64,000 bases of DNA from Bordetella genomosp. 13 (GCF_007679965.1 NZ_VEHL01000008.1:1-64000), one strand, 5' to 3'; shown: positions 9,545 to 19,879, counted from the first letter of the stretch. Notes: generated by a model from the letters alone, not told the origin. Program-made: numbers and translations.

Positions 9545-9668
9545 TTGTGTCGTCTCCGATGGATATAAGTATTGTCGCCGGGCTGGCTTGCCTTTGGATC
9601 GCCGCAACCGCCCGATCGTTGTTGTGATTCCACGTGCCGCCCTCCCGGCGGCATGCCGCCGGGCGGGT

Positions 9669-11686
9669 TCATTCCGTCATGGGGGGCAATGGCTCCCTGG
9701 GATGCGAAGGTTGGTTCGGGGCCGATGGTCCCTTGTCACGCGATCCATGCAATGGACCGCCGGTGTAGGGTGCGTAGCCCGTGCCGAAGATCACGCCGGC
9801 ATCGGCCAGGTCGGCGTCCGCGACCACGCCCGCCGCGACCTGTTGCCGCGCGCGTGCGATCAAAGGCTCGGTCAGGCGCTGCGCCAGCCCAGGCGCGGCT
9901 CGCCCGGCCTCGCCCTTGCCCGGCTTGACCGCCTTGCCGTCGCGCCAGGCATAGAAGCCTTGGCCCGTCTTGCTGCCCAGCTCGCCGCGCTCGACGCGCT
10001 GCAGCAGGCAGCGCGGTGGTTCGGCGCCATCGGCCAATTGGCGTCCCGCGGCCAGTGCGATGTCCAGGCCGACCGTGTCGGCCAGCTCGATCGGTCCCAT
10101 GGGCATGCCATATGCCGTCATGGCCGCGTCGATGGCGGCGGGCGGCATGCCTTCGTCCACGCAACGCATGGCTTCCAGCATGTAGGGCGCCAGCACGGCG
10201 TTGACCAGGAAGCCGGGCGCATCCTTCACGGGCAGCGGCAGCTTGCCGATGGCGCCCACGAAGGCGCAAGCGCGGGCTTGGGCGGCGCGGCCGGCATCGG
10301 CGCGGCCGGCATCGGCGCCGTCGCCGTCGCGGGCCGCCGCGTCGCCGGGCGCTCCGCGCACCACCTCGACCAACGGCATGCGCGCCACCGGGTTGAAGAA
10401 GTGGATGCCGACCAGCCGCCGCGGTTGCGCCAGTTCCGCGCCCAGGTTCCGCAGGGACAGGCTCGATGTGTTGGTTGCCAGCAGCGCGCCGGGTTTCAGG
10501 CGCGGCTCGATCTGGCGGTACAGCGCGCGCTTGGCGTCGAGCTGTTCGACTATGGCCTCGATCACGACGTCGGCGCGCGCGACGCCGTGGCCTTCGGGAT
10601 CGGGAATCAGGCGGTCGAAAGCTGCGCGTGCTTCGCGGCGATTCTTCAGCTTGCGCGCATAGAGCCGGGCCGCGCGGGCCAGCGCCGGCGCGATGCGGGC
10701 GATGTCCTGGTCCTGCAGCGTGACGGTCAGGCCGCGCAGCGCGCACCATGCGGCGATGTCGCCGCCCATGGTGCCGGCGCCCACCACGTGCACGTGGGCC
10801 ACGGGAGGCGTGCCGTCCGCCTTGCCATGGGCCTTCAGGCGTTCCTGCAGGCGGAAGACGCGCACCAGGTTGCGCGCGGTGTCGGAAGACAGAATGGCAT
10901 CCAGCAGGGCCGGGGCGCGCAGGGCATTGCCGCCGTGCAGCTCCCATATATCCACGATGGCGCCCGGGGCCGGATAGTGACCTTGCGGGTCTTTCTCGGC
11001 GATGCGCTTGCGCGCCTGGCGCGCCACCAGCGTGGTCAAGGGCGGCAGGTTCAGCAGGCGTGGGATGCCGCGCGCGCGGCGCGGCTTCCGGTTCGACAGC
11101 ACTTGCTGGCGCGCCGCGGCGTGCAGCAGGCGGGTCGGCACCCGCGCATCGGCCAGGCCCAGCGCGGCGGCGCGGCGCGCGTCGACGCGGCGGCCGGTCA
11201 GCATCATGTCCAGCGCGGCGGGCGCGCCGATCAGCGCGGGCAGGCGCAGCATGCCGCCCCAGCCCGGCACGATCCCAAGCATCACTTCCGGCAGCGCCAG
11301 CGCGGTGTCGGGCTCGTCGGCCACCAGGCGATAGCGGCAGGCCAGCGCCAGCTCCAGTCCTCCGCCCAGGCAGTGGCCATGGATCAGGGCCAGCGTGGGG
11401 TAGCGCACCCTGGCCAGGCGCTCGAACAGGTTCCAGCCGCGCGCGACCAGCTCCTGCGCGCCCTGCGCGCCATCCAGCGCGGCGAATTCGTCGATGTCGG
11501 CGCCGGCGATGAAGCCGGCCTTCTTGGCCGACAGGATGACCAGGCCGCGCGGCGGCTGGGCGTCCAGCGTGTCCAGCACGCTGGACAGCTCGGCCATCAC
11601 CGGCGCGGAAAGCGTGTTGACGGCGCTGCCCACGCAATCCAGCGTCAGCCAGGCCAGCCCGTCGGCGTCGTGTCGCAGATGCCAGT

Positions 11687-11690
<4 letters not shown>
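9669..11690 (-). CDS. FadB-type enoyl-CoA hydratase / 3-hydroxyacyl-CoA dehydrogenase
   Basis: A 673-residue bifunctional beta-oxidation protein with the classical FadB/FadJ order. The crotonase domain comes first (GHCLGGGLELALACRY), and the NAD-binding motif VVGAGTMGGDIAA is near residue 300. HFFNPVARMPLVEVV and a 3HCDH C-terminal domain follow. The ATG overlaps the upstream thiolase stop (ATGA), so the two are translationally coupled. Where relatives have a helix after LVEVVRG, this protein has an Ala/Asp/Gly-rich stretch containing a perfect five-residue duplication (ADAGR twice). It may be shorter at the C-terminus than E. coli FadB (729 residues). It would form a complex with the upstream thiolase. 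Confidence 0.9.
10285..10314. repeat. Perfect 15-bp tandem duplication inside the fadB-type gene
   Basis: Two exact copies of GCGCGGCCGGCATCG back to back, keeping the frame and adding five residues to the protein. Short tandem repeats of this kind change copy number by slippage. Confidence 0.85.
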
Positions 11691-13057
<1,367 letters not shown>

Positions 13058-13148
13058 GGTTGTATTTCCTTGTCGCCGCGCCGCGGCGTTCCCGCGAAAG
13101 GACGCGCGCGGCGCTCCAGAGAAACTTGCATCGGCAGGCCGCGCGCCC

Positions 13149-15488
13149 TCATGCCGCCCGCGCCTCGCGGTCGTCGGCCGCATCCTGTGCGCCCAGGTCG
13201 AACGGGAAATCGTCTACCCGCACCACGCGGTCGCGCAGCAGGTTGCGCTGGCGCAGCAGCTTGTAGTCCTCGTCGGAGATCAGGCTGGCCGCCCAGGCCG
13301 CCTCGGCCATGTCGCGCACGTTGGCGCGCGGATTGCCGTCCAGCGCGCCGCGCTTCTCGACCTCGCGCAGGCGCGACTCGGCGGGTTCGGCGGCCAGGGT
13401 GGCGGCCAGCGCCTTCTCCAGCGCGCCCACGGGCTCGTCGATGCTTTCCGGCAGGTAGCAGCCCGCGGTCAGGCGGTCGCGCGCAGCGCCCGGCGCGACC
13501 ACCAGTTGCGCCACTTTCTGGCCCAGCGCATCGGCGGGCCCGCTTTCCGGCATGCCCCAGGGAAACAGCACGACGCGCAGCAACCCGGCCACGCCGCGCT
13601 GCGGCAGGTTGTCCAGCACGCCGATGGCAGCCTGCTGCAGCTTGTGCAGCGCGTCCTGCATGGCCCAGTGCGCCAGCGGCGCGTCCTCGACCTGCCGGCC
13701 TTCGTCCTCGTAGCGCTTCAACACGGCGCTGGCCAGGTACAGCTGCGACAGCATGTCGCCCAGCCGCGCGGACAGGCGCTCGCGGCGCTTCAGGCTGCCG
13801 CCCAGCAGCAGCATGCACAGGTCGGCCAGCAGCGCGAAGCCGCTGGCGTAGCGCGTCATGCGGCGATAGTAGGCGTGCATGGCAGGCGCCGCGCGGCCGG
13901 GCGCCTGCACGAAGCGAGCGCCCGTGAGGGCCAGTCCCAGTGCGCGGCAGGCGTTGCCCGCCGTGAAGCGCACGTGGCTCCAGAAGGCCTTGTCGAAGGC
14001 TTCCAGGCCGCGGTCCGGATCCGTGTCCCGCGCCGCGCGCATCTCGTCCAGCACATAGGGATGGCAGCGGATGGCGCCCTGGCCGAAGATGATCAGGCTG
14101 CGCGTCAGGATGTTGGCGCCTTCCACCGTGATGCCGATGGGCGCCTGCTGGTAGGCGCGGCCCAGGAAGTTCGACGGCCCCAGGCAGATGCCCTTGCCGC
14201 CTATCACGTCCATGCCGTCCACCACCACCTGCCGCGCGCGTTCGGTGACGTGATACTTCACGATGGCCGACACCACCGACGGCTTGGCGCCCAGGTCGAT
14301 GGCGCCCGCCGTCATCACGCGCGCGGCTTCCGTCAGGTAGGTGTTGCCGCCGATGCGCGCCAGCGCTTCCTCCACGCCCTCGAAGCGGCCCACCGGCACG
14401 CGGAACTGGCTGCGCACGCGGGCATAGGCGCCCACGGTGCGCGTGGTGTATTTGGCCATGGCCGAGTTGGAAGAGGGCAGCGAAATCGAGCGGCCCGCCG
14501 CCAGGCATTCCATCAGCATGCGCCAGCCCTGGCCGGCGCGCGCCGGCCCGCCGATGATGAATTCCAGCGGCATGAACACGTCCTGCCCGCGCGTGGGGCC
14601 GTTCATGAACATGGCGCCCAGCGGCTGGTGGCGGCGGCCCGTGTCCACGCCCGGATGGTCGTGCGGCACCAGCGCGCAGGTGATGCCCAGGTCGGTCTCG
14701 CCGCCCAGCAGGCGGTCGGGATCGTACAGGCGGAACGCCAGGCCCAGCAGCGTGCACACGGGCGCCAGCGTGATGTAGCGCTTGTCCCAGCTGACGCGCA
14801 TGCCCAGCACTTCCTGGCCTTGCCACTGGCCGCGGCACACCACGCCGTGGTCGGGAATGGCCGCGGCGTCCGAGCCCGCCCACGGGCTGGTCAGCGCGAA
14901 GGCCGGCACGTCGGTACCGTTGGCCAGGCGCGGCAGGTAGTGGTCCTTCTGTTCCTCGGTGCCGTAGTGCAGCAGCAGTTCGGCCGGCCCCAGCGAATTG
15001 GGCACCATGACGGACACCGCCAGCGCCGACGAACGGGTCGACAGCCGCGCGATCACCTCCGAATGCGCATAGGCCGAGAAGCCCAGGCCGCCGTATTCCT
15101 TGGGGATGATCATGCCCAGGAAGCCGTTCTGCTTCAGGTAGGCCCACAGTTCGGGCGTCAGGTCCTGGCGCTTGCTGGTGATGTCCCAGTCGTCGGCCAT
15201 GCGGCAGGCCTCGGCGGTTTCGTGATCCAGGAAGCGCTGCTCCGCCTCGGTCAGCTGCGGCTTGGGATACGACAGCAGCGCGTTCCAATCCGGTCGGCCG
15301 CGGAACAGCTCGCCTTCCCACCATACCGTGCCGGCCTCCAGCGCGTCGCGCTCGGTGTCCGACATCTGCGGCAGCACCTTGCGGTACAGCCTGAACACCG
15401 GCTTGGTCAGCACGGCCTGGCGCAGCGGTTGCAGCAGGAACAGCGCGGCCACCGCGGCCAGCAGCAGCAACAGGATCAGGGCAGGCAT
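13149..15488 (-). CDS. fadE: Long acyl-CoA dehydrogenase, FadE type
   Basis: A 779-residue FAD-dependent acyl-CoA dehydrogenase that makes the first double bond in beta-oxidation. It resembles E. coli FadE in size, with an N-terminal hydrophobic segment (residues 3-20, ALILLLLLAAVAALFLL) that should anchor it to the inner membrane. The acyl-CoA dehydrogenase domain covers roughly residues 80-480 (GMIIPKEYGGLGFS, ITVEGANILTRSL), followed by a FadE-specific C-terminal region of about 280 residues. The ATG at 15488 has GGAG eight bases upstream. It is the first enzyme gene after the TetR regulator (43 bp gap) and is likely co-transcribed with it and with the thiolase. Confidence 0.93.
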   Translation of the reverse strand: MPALILLLLLAAVAALFLLQPLRQAVLTKPVFRLYRKVLPQMSDTERDALEAGTVWWEGELFRGRPDWNALLSYPKPQLTEAEQRFLDHETAEACRMADDWDITSKRQDLTPELWAYLKQNGFLGMIIPKEYGGLGFSAYAHSEVIARLSTRSSALAVSVMVPNSLGPAELLLHYGTEEQKDHYLPRLANGTDVPAFALTSPWAGSDAAAIPDHGVVCRGQWQGQEVLGMRVSWDKRYITLAPVCTLLGLAFRLYDPDRLLGGETDLGITCALVPHDHPGVDTGRRHQPLGAMFMNGPTRGQDVFMPLEFIIGGPARAGQGWRMLMECLAAGRSISLPSSNSAMAKYTTRTVGAYARVRSQFRVPVGRFEGVEEALARIGGNTYLTEAARVMTAGAIDLGAKPSVVSAIVKYHVTERARQVVVDGMDVIGGKGICLGPSNFLGRAYQQAPIGITVEGANILTRSLIIFGQGAIRCHPYVLDEMRAARDTDPDRGLEAFDKAFWSHVRFTAGNACRALGLALTGARFVQAPGRAAPAMHAYYRRMTRYASGFALLADLCMLLLGGSLKRRERLSARLGDMLSQLYLASAVLKRYEDEGRQVEDAPLAHWAMQDALHKLQQAAIGVLDNLPQRGVAGLLRVVLFPWGMPESGPADALGQKVAQLVVAPGAARDRLTAGCYLPESIDEPVGALEKALAATLAAEPAESRLREVEKRGALDGNPRANVRDMAEAAWAASLISDEDYKLLRQRNLLRDRVVRVDDFPFDLGAQDAADDREARAA

Positions 15489-15531
15489 GGTCGGGTCTCC
15501 GGGTCTCGTTGTAATGGTGGGGCTGACGGCC

Positions 15532-16215
15532 TCAGCCGGCCGCCAGCAGGGGCGGCAGCGGCGCGCGCAGCCCGCCCAGCAGGAAGCTCATCAGGCGCGG
15601 CAGCAGCAGCGCGGGGTTGTCGGGCTGTTCGGTCTCGTCGATGCTCCAGTGCGTGACCAGGCGCAGTGTGCTGGTGCCCATGATGGCGTACGACGTCGCG
15701 CCCAGCATGAAGTGGAAGCGCCACATGATCTCGGCGCGCGGCACGTCGGGCAGGGCAGCGAACAGGGCGTTCTGGTAGCGCTCCATCACGTCGGCGTATT
15801 CGTCGGCGAACAGCGTGCGGATGAATCCCGTGGGATCGGTCATCGTGCGTTCCAGCAGCGGCAGGAAGTGCCGGCCGGCGTGCTCGGGATCGTTCGCCAG
15901 CCGCAGCAGCGTGCCGAAGAAGGCATCCAGTACCTGCGAGGGCTTCAGCGGCCTGCCGCCGGCGTCGGCCTCCAGGGCGTCAAGCACGCGCAGGCGTTCC
16001 TGGTTGACCAGCGCCAGGCTGCGCTTGAGCACTTCCTGCAGCAACGCTTCCTTGCCGCCGAAGTGGTAATTGACCGCCGCCAGGTTCACGCCCGCGGCGG
16101 CCGTGATCTGACGCATCGACGTGCCGTCGTAGCCGTGCAGGGCAAACAGGCCCTCGGCGGCCTCGAGGATGGCCTCGCGGGTGGAAGAAGGCGGGACGGG
16201 GGGCGTTTCCTTCAT
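15532..16215 (-). CDS. TetR-family regulator of beta-oxidation, PsrA-like
   Basis: A 227-residue TetR repressor with an N-terminal helix-turn-helix (about residues 33-52, TSMRQITAAAGVNLAAVNYHF) and an all-helical ligand domain. I placed the start at ATG 16215; an ATG at 16266 is in frame but would put the operator inside the gene. A palindrome matching the known PsrA box lies 14 bp upstream, pointing to autoregulation and control of the fadE-thiolase-fadB genes downstream. PsrA-type proteins release DNA on binding long-chain acyl ligands; that ligand is inferred here from the operator and the neighbouring genes. Confidence 0.88.
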   Translation of the reverse strand: MKETPPVPPSSTREAILEAAEGLFALHGYDGTSMRQITAAAGVNLAAVNYHFGGKEALLQEVLKRSLALVNQERLRVLDALEADAGGRPLKPSQVLDAFFGTLLRLANDPEHAGRHFLPLLERTMTDPTGFIRTLFADEYADVMERYQNALFAALPDVPRAEIMWRFHFMLGATSYAIMGTSTLRLVTHWSIDETEQPDNPALLLPRLMSFLLGGLRAPLPPLLAAG

Positions 16216-16496
16216 CGTCTGGGCTGTTTCAAACGTTCGTTTGAGATTGATTATAGAGAATGTCATCCGGCTGAAATCCCTGATAATCCCTGACAGGGTT
16301 TACGCTTAGCGCGTTCCGCCGCTCGCCGGGGGCGTTTCTGCCATCGCCGTCCCGCCAGGGTGTTCCGCCATGCCGTGCCGCACAAGACCCCGCCGGCCTG
16401 TCGGCCACAAGACGGCCTGGGCAGCCCAGCGGGTACAGTCGATACGTAGGCGCGCCGCTGCGCGCGCCAGTTCCGTTTTTTTTCGCGAGGTTCACC
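16216..16496. other. Intergenic region between TetR regulator and cysE
   Basis: Holds the PsrA-like box, then at 16276-16298 two direct copies of ATCCCTGA spaced 10 bp start to start. The second copy forms a palindrome CCCTG-A-CAGGG (16288-16298). At 16449-16468 there is a 7-bp hairpin GGCGCGC / GCGCGCC, and eight T residues follow seven bases later (16476-16483). Divergent promoters are expected here, but I could not fix -35/-10 boxes. Confidence 0.5.
16229..16244. promoter_or_regulatory. PsrA-like operator palindrome
   Basis: TCAAACGTTCGTTTGA: 7-bp arms with a two-base centre. It fits the published PsrA consensus (G/C)AAAC-N2-4-GTTTG/C with N4. It lies 14 bp before the TetR start codon, where a bound repressor would block transcription of the regulator and the enzyme genes behind it. 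Confidence 0.7.
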
Positions 16497-16553
16497 ATGC
16501 TTGTAGATGTTCGGATTCCTGCCTGTGCCACCGGTCCGGAGGCGCGGCAATGA
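16497..16553 (+). CDS. Possible 18-residue leader peptide upstream of cysE
   Basis: A short frame, MLVDVRIPACATGPEARQ, opens with ATG behind a GAGG six bases upstream and ends in TGA that overlaps the cysE ATG. Such an overlap would couple translation of the two. It has one Cys, so a cysteine-attenuation role is only a thought. It could equally be chance: the region is short and GC-rich, and the cysE ribosome site lies inside it. Confidence 0.35.
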   Translation: MLVDVRIPACATGPEARQ

Positions 16554-17497
16554 GCAGCGGCGCCTCCCTCCCGCCGCAGCACTGGAATCTCGACGGCATC
16601 GTGTCCGGCCTGCGGGCCGCGCGCGTCGACTGGCGCGGCCCGCATGGCCGCCTGCGCGAGACCTCCGCGGGCCGCGAATTCCCTTCCCCCGAAGACCTGC
16701 GCAAGATCGTCAAGCGGCTGTGCGGCGCGCTGTTCCCCATGCGTCTGGGTCCCATCGACCTGCGCGAGGAAGTCGAGGACTTCTACGTGGGCCACACGCT
16801 GGGCGAAGCCCTGGACGAGCTGCTGCAGCAGGTCTACCTCGAACTGCGCCACCTGAGCCGCGACGTCGACGAGCCGCGCGAGCAGACCCTGGAACGCGCC
16901 GTGGGCATCACGCGCGCGTTCGGCGCCGAGCTGCCGGCTGTGCGCCGCACGCTGGACCTGGACGTGACCGCCGCCTACCAGGGCGATCCGGCCGCGCGCA
17001 GCGTCGACGAGGTGCTGCTGTCGTATCCCGGCGTCACCGCCATGATCCATTTCCGCCTGGCGCACGTGCTGTACCGCCTGGGCGCGCCCATGCTGGCGCG
17101 CATCGTGACCGAGCTGGCGCATTCCGACACCGGCATCGACATCCACCCCGGCGCGACCATCGGTCGCAGCTTCTTCATCGACCACGGCACGGGCGTCGTC
17201 ATCGGCGAGACCGCCATCATCGGCGACCGCGTGCGGCTCTACCAGATGGTCACGCTGGGCGCCAAGCGCTTCCCGCCGGGCGAGAACGGCGAATTGAAGA
17301 AAGGCCTGGCGCGCCATCCCATCATCGAGGACGACGTGGTCATCTACGCGGGCGCCACCATCCTGGGCCGTATCACCATCGGCCGCGGCTCGACCATCGG
17401 CGGCAACGTGTGGCTGACGCGCAGCGTGGCGCCGGGCAGCAACGTCACGCAGGCCAGCCTGGTCAGCGACATGCCCGACTGCGGCCTGGGCGCATGA
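16550..17497 (+). CDS. cysE: Serine O-acetyltransferase
   Basis: A 315-residue serine acetyltransferase (acetyl-CoA + serine to O-acetylserine), the entry step of cysteine synthesis. The N-terminal half is helical and the C-terminal half is a left-handed beta-helix of hexapeptide repeats (IDIHPGATIGRSFFIDHGTG is the recognisable core, about residues 200-220). The layout and length resemble EpsC-type enzymes more than E. coli CysE (273 residues). The start at 16550 has GGAGG eight bases upstream. The stop overlaps the sirtuin ATG (ATGA), so the two are co-translated. The usual partner, O-acetylserine sulfhydrylase, is not in the window. Confidence 0.92.
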   Translation: MSSGASLPPQHWNLDGIVSGLRAARVDWRGPHGRLRETSAGREFPSPEDLRKIVKRLCGALFPMRLGPIDLREEVEDFYVGHTLGEALDELLQQVYLELRHLSRDVDEPREQTLERAVGITRAFGAELPAVRRTLDLDVTAAYQGDPAARSVDEVLLSYPGVTAMIHFRLAHVLYRLGAPMLARIVTELAHSDTGIDIHPGATIGRSFFIDHGTGVVIGETAIIGDRVRLYQMVTLGAKRFPPGENGELKKGLARHPIIEDDVVIYAGATILGRITIGRGSTIGGNVWLTRSVAPGSNVTQASLVSDMPDCGLGA

Positions 17498-18321
17498 CGG
17501 CATCGCTGCAGGACCTGCGCGCCTTCCTGGACGCGCATCCGCGCCTGTTCGTGCTGACGGGCGCCGGATGCAGCATCGGCTCCGGCATCCCCGTCTATCG
17601 CGACGACGAGGGCGCCTGGATGCGCAAGCCGCCCATCGATTTCCAGACCTTCATGGGCGGCGTGCCCGCGCGGGCGCGCTATTGGGCCCGCAGCATGGTC
17701 GGCTGGCGCCGCTTCGGCCACGTGCAGCCCAACGCCGCGCACCGCGCGCTCGCGGCCATGGAAGCCGATGGCCGCATCGAACTGCTGGTGACGCAGAACG
17801 TCGACGGCCTGCACCAGGCCGCCGGCAGCCACGCGGTGGTGGACCTGCACGGCAAGCTGGATGAAGTGCGCTGCATGAACTGCGACTGGCGCGGCGCGCG
17901 CGAGGCGTGGCAGCGGATGCTGTACGAGCGCAATCCGGAATGGGCCGCGCATGACGCGCCCGATGCGCCGGACGGCGACGCCGATCTCGAAGGCCTGGAT
18001 TTCTCGGCGTTCGACATCCCGGCCTGTCCGCGCTGCGGCGGCATCGTCAAGCCCGACGTCGTGTTCTTCGGCGAGAGCGTGCCGCGCGACCGCGTCGAAC
18101 GCGCGCAAGCCGCGCTGGAACGGGCTGACGCCATGCTGGTCGTGGGGTCGTCGTTGATGGTGTATTCGGGATATCGGTATGCGCTGGAAGCCAGCCGGCG
18201 CGGTCAGCCGGTGGCGGCGATCAACCTGGGCCGTACGCGGGCGGACGATCTGCTGGCGCTGAAAGTGCAGCAGCCGTGCGCGGAGGCGTTGGCGGCGGTG
18301 CGGGCCGGGGTGTCGCCTTAG
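17494..18321 (+). CDS. Sir2-family NAD-dependent protein deacylase
   Basis: A 275-residue sirtuin that removes acyl groups from lysine using NAD. It carries the NAD-binding motif TGAGCSIGSGIP (residues 22-33), TQNVDGLH (100-107), the catalytic His119 in DLHGK, and a four-cysteine zinc site (Cys127, Cys130, Cys178, Cys181). FFGESVP and the GSSLMV segment complete the Rossmann fold. The insertion between the cysteine pairs is rich in Asp (AHDAPDAPDGDADLEG). Translation starts inside the cysE stop codon, a link between an acetyl-CoA-using enzyme and a deacylase. Which acyl group it removes cannot be read from the sequence. Confidence 0.93.
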   Translation: MTASLQDLRAFLDAHPRLFVLTGAGCSIGSGIPVYRDDEGAWMRKPPIDFQTFMGGVPARARYWARSMVGWRRFGHVQPNAAHRALAAMEADGRIELLVTQNVDGLHQAAGSHAVVDLHGKLDEVRCMNCDWRGAREAWQRMLYERNPEWAAHDAPDAPDGDADLEGLDFSAFDIPACPRCGGIVKPDVVFFGESVPRDRVERAQAALERADAMLVVGSSLMVYSGYRYALEASRRGQPVAAINLGRTRADDLLALKVQQPCAEALAAVRAGVSP

Positions 18322-18427
18322 CCGTCATGCCTGGCAGCCGGAGCACGCGCTGCCTATGCCTCGCGCCACCCACGCCGCACCTGGCATGCCGGTCAAACGG
18401 CCGCCGACGATACGATCCGCGTGGCCC

Positions 18428-19273
18428 TCACTGCGGCGTGTGTTCGCCCATCAACACCCGCCGTGCCGCATGCCAGCTGCCCGCATCCGGCGCCAGCAGC
18501 AATCCGCCATCCCGGTGCGTGGGCTTGTATGGGCTGCCGTCGAAGTGCGCCGCATATCCGCCCGCCTCGCGATGCAGCAGCCACCCCGCCGCATGATCCC
18601 AGGGCGTGAGCTTGTTGTAGAACAGCACGTGGCAGTGTCCCGACGCGGCCATGCGGTATTCGTACGCCGCGCAACGCAGCGAGGCCGTGCTGCCCAGTCT
18701 CGCCAGATTGCCGTTGACGGTGTCGCGCAGCGGCTGCGGCAGGTGTCCGGTGGCGATCATGCCGTCCATGTCCTCGGGCGGCACGGGATCGGCCACTTTC
18801 AGCGGCTGCGGGGCCGCGCCCTGGCGCTCGATCCAGGCCCCTTCGCCGCGTACCGCCAGCGCGGCCTCGTTGCCGATGGGGTCGTAGATGACGCCCGCGA
18901 TGACGTCGCCGCGATGGCACACCGCGATCATCATGCCGAACAGCGGCAGGCCGGCCACGAAGTTGCGCGTGCCGTCCACGGGGTCGACCAGGAAGGCCAG
19001 GTCGGCGTCGACCAGCATGTTCAGCAAGGCCGGATTGCGCGTGGACGATTCCTCGCCGATGAACACCGAGCCGGGATACAGCTTGCCCAGCCTGGCGGCG
19101 ATGTGGCGCTCGGCGCCTTCGTCGGCGTCGGTGACCGGGTCGCGGCGCGAGTCCTTCTCGCGCACCGCCTGCGGCGACAGGTTGCGAAAGCGCGGCAGGA
19201 CTTCGGCCTGCGCGGCCTCGGCCAGGATGGCGACCAGGCGGCGGGTTTCGTCCTTGGAGAAGGTGCGGGTCAT
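18428..19273 (-). CDS. Inositol-monophosphatase-family phosphatase
   Basis: A 281-residue Mg2+-dependent phosphatase with the family signatures FIGEES, DPVDGTRNF and PWDHAAG, which hold the metal ligands. Family members dephosphorylate inositol-1-phosphate, histidinol-phosphate (HisN) or 3'-phosphoadenosine-5'-phosphate (CysQ), and these cannot be separated by motif alone. A CysQ role would fit the nearby cysE gene but is speculative. The gene faces away from the nir operon and converges with the sirtuin gene. The start codon has only a weak ribosome site. Confidence 0.88.
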   Translation of the reverse strand: MTRTFSKDETRRLVAILAEAAQAEVLPRFRNLSPQAVREKDSRRDPVTDADEGAERHIAARLGKLYPGSVFIGEESSTRNPALLNMLVDADLAFLVDPVDGTRNFVAGLPLFGMMIAVCHRGDVIAGVIYDPIGNEAALAVRGEGAWIERQGAAPQPLKVADPVPPEDMDGMIATGHLPQPLRDTVNGNLARLGSTASLRCAAYEYRMAASGHCHVLFYNKLTPWDHAAGWLLHREAGGYAAHFDGSPYKPTHRDGGLLLAPDAGSWHAARRVLMGEHTPQ

Positions 19274-19341
19274 GGCTGGCGGTCTTGCAAGGTCGATCGG
19301 GCGGTCAATCTAGCACGCGCGGGCTGTCCAGGCGATGACGG

Positions 19342-19587
19342 CTAGGGTTCGTCCTGCGTCGTGGCGGGGACAGGCCAGGCCAGGCCGGCGAGGACGATCC
19401 CGGCAATTTCACGGCTCAAGGCATCATCTTCCAGAATCGGAAACTGCTTCCGGAGCTTGGCCGAGACCTGACCCCACGGCGGGGCGATGTAGTGCACGAC
19501 CGGCTGGTCCAGGCGATCTTCCCCGACGAACACCGGCGACCGCCGCAGCCCCGCCGGCGCAGGGGTGCCAAATTTGATTAATTTCAA
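19342..19587 (-). CDS. Doubtful small ORF, 81 residues
   Basis: An open frame starting at TTG in an AT-rich stretch with no ribosome site. The product has a plausible mixed composition (central VGEDRLDQPVVHY, then an amphipathic segment to AGIVLAGLAWP), but I recognise no family. Arguments for it are the lack of any other gene in this gap and the third-position GC bias. Against it are the weak start and short length. It may be a gene remnant. Confidence 0.3.
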   Translation of the reverse strand: MKLIKFGTPAPAGLRRSPVFVGEDRLDQPVVHYIAPPWGQVSAKLRKQFPILEDDALSREIAGIVLAGLAWPVPATTQDEP

Positions 19588-19808
19588 ATTTTTTCACTTA
19601 AAACTGCCTATATCTTAATTTTTCTTTACTTCGGCTCATGCGCCCGGCACGCGCCGCCTGCCTCGCCGTGGTGCGCGACGCCGTGCATCTCTGCACCGGT
19701 GTTGTGCGTTGCGGCAGCGCACGACCGCCCGGTGCAAGGTGCCGTCATGAAGCGGCACCGAATCGTTCCCCATGAACGGAGGTCGATCAACGCCGCGCCG
19801 CCCAAACC

Positions 19809-19824
19809 TGGCACGGACTTTGCA
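19809..19824 (+). promoter_or_regulatory. Sigma-54 promoter of the nir operon
   Basis: TGGCACGGACTTTGCA matches the -24/-12 consensus TGGCACG-N4-TTGC(A/T) at every defined base, with the GG and GC doublets correctly spaced. Transcription should start near 19835. This ties the operon to RpoN and an enhancer-binding activator, probably NtrC. Confidence 0.88.
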
Positions 19825-19837
19825 TAAGCCAAGGCAT

Positions 19838-19855
19838 GGCCCGCTCACGCGGGTC
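19838..19855 (+). promoter_or_regulatory. First hairpin in the nir leader RNA
   Basis: GGCCCGC / GCGGGTCC around TCAC, starting a few bases after the predicted transcript start. It is a candidate part of the ANTAR-protein target, but the expected hexanucleotide loop consensus (A at 1, G at 4) is not clearly met. Confidence 0.4.
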
Positions 19856-19879
19856 CCAGACAACGTGTGCAGGACCGGC

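Noticed and set aside
16449..16483. Hairpin plus T-run before cysE as an intrinsic terminator
   Set aside because: The T-run starts seven bases after the stem, too far for a standard terminator. Kept only as a note on the intergenic region.
19838..19879. Canonical pair of ANTAR hexanucleotide-loop hairpins in the nir leader
   Set aside because: Only one clear hairpin is seen and its loop does not show A1/G4. A second could not be drawn by eye, so the exact ANTAR motif is not claimed.
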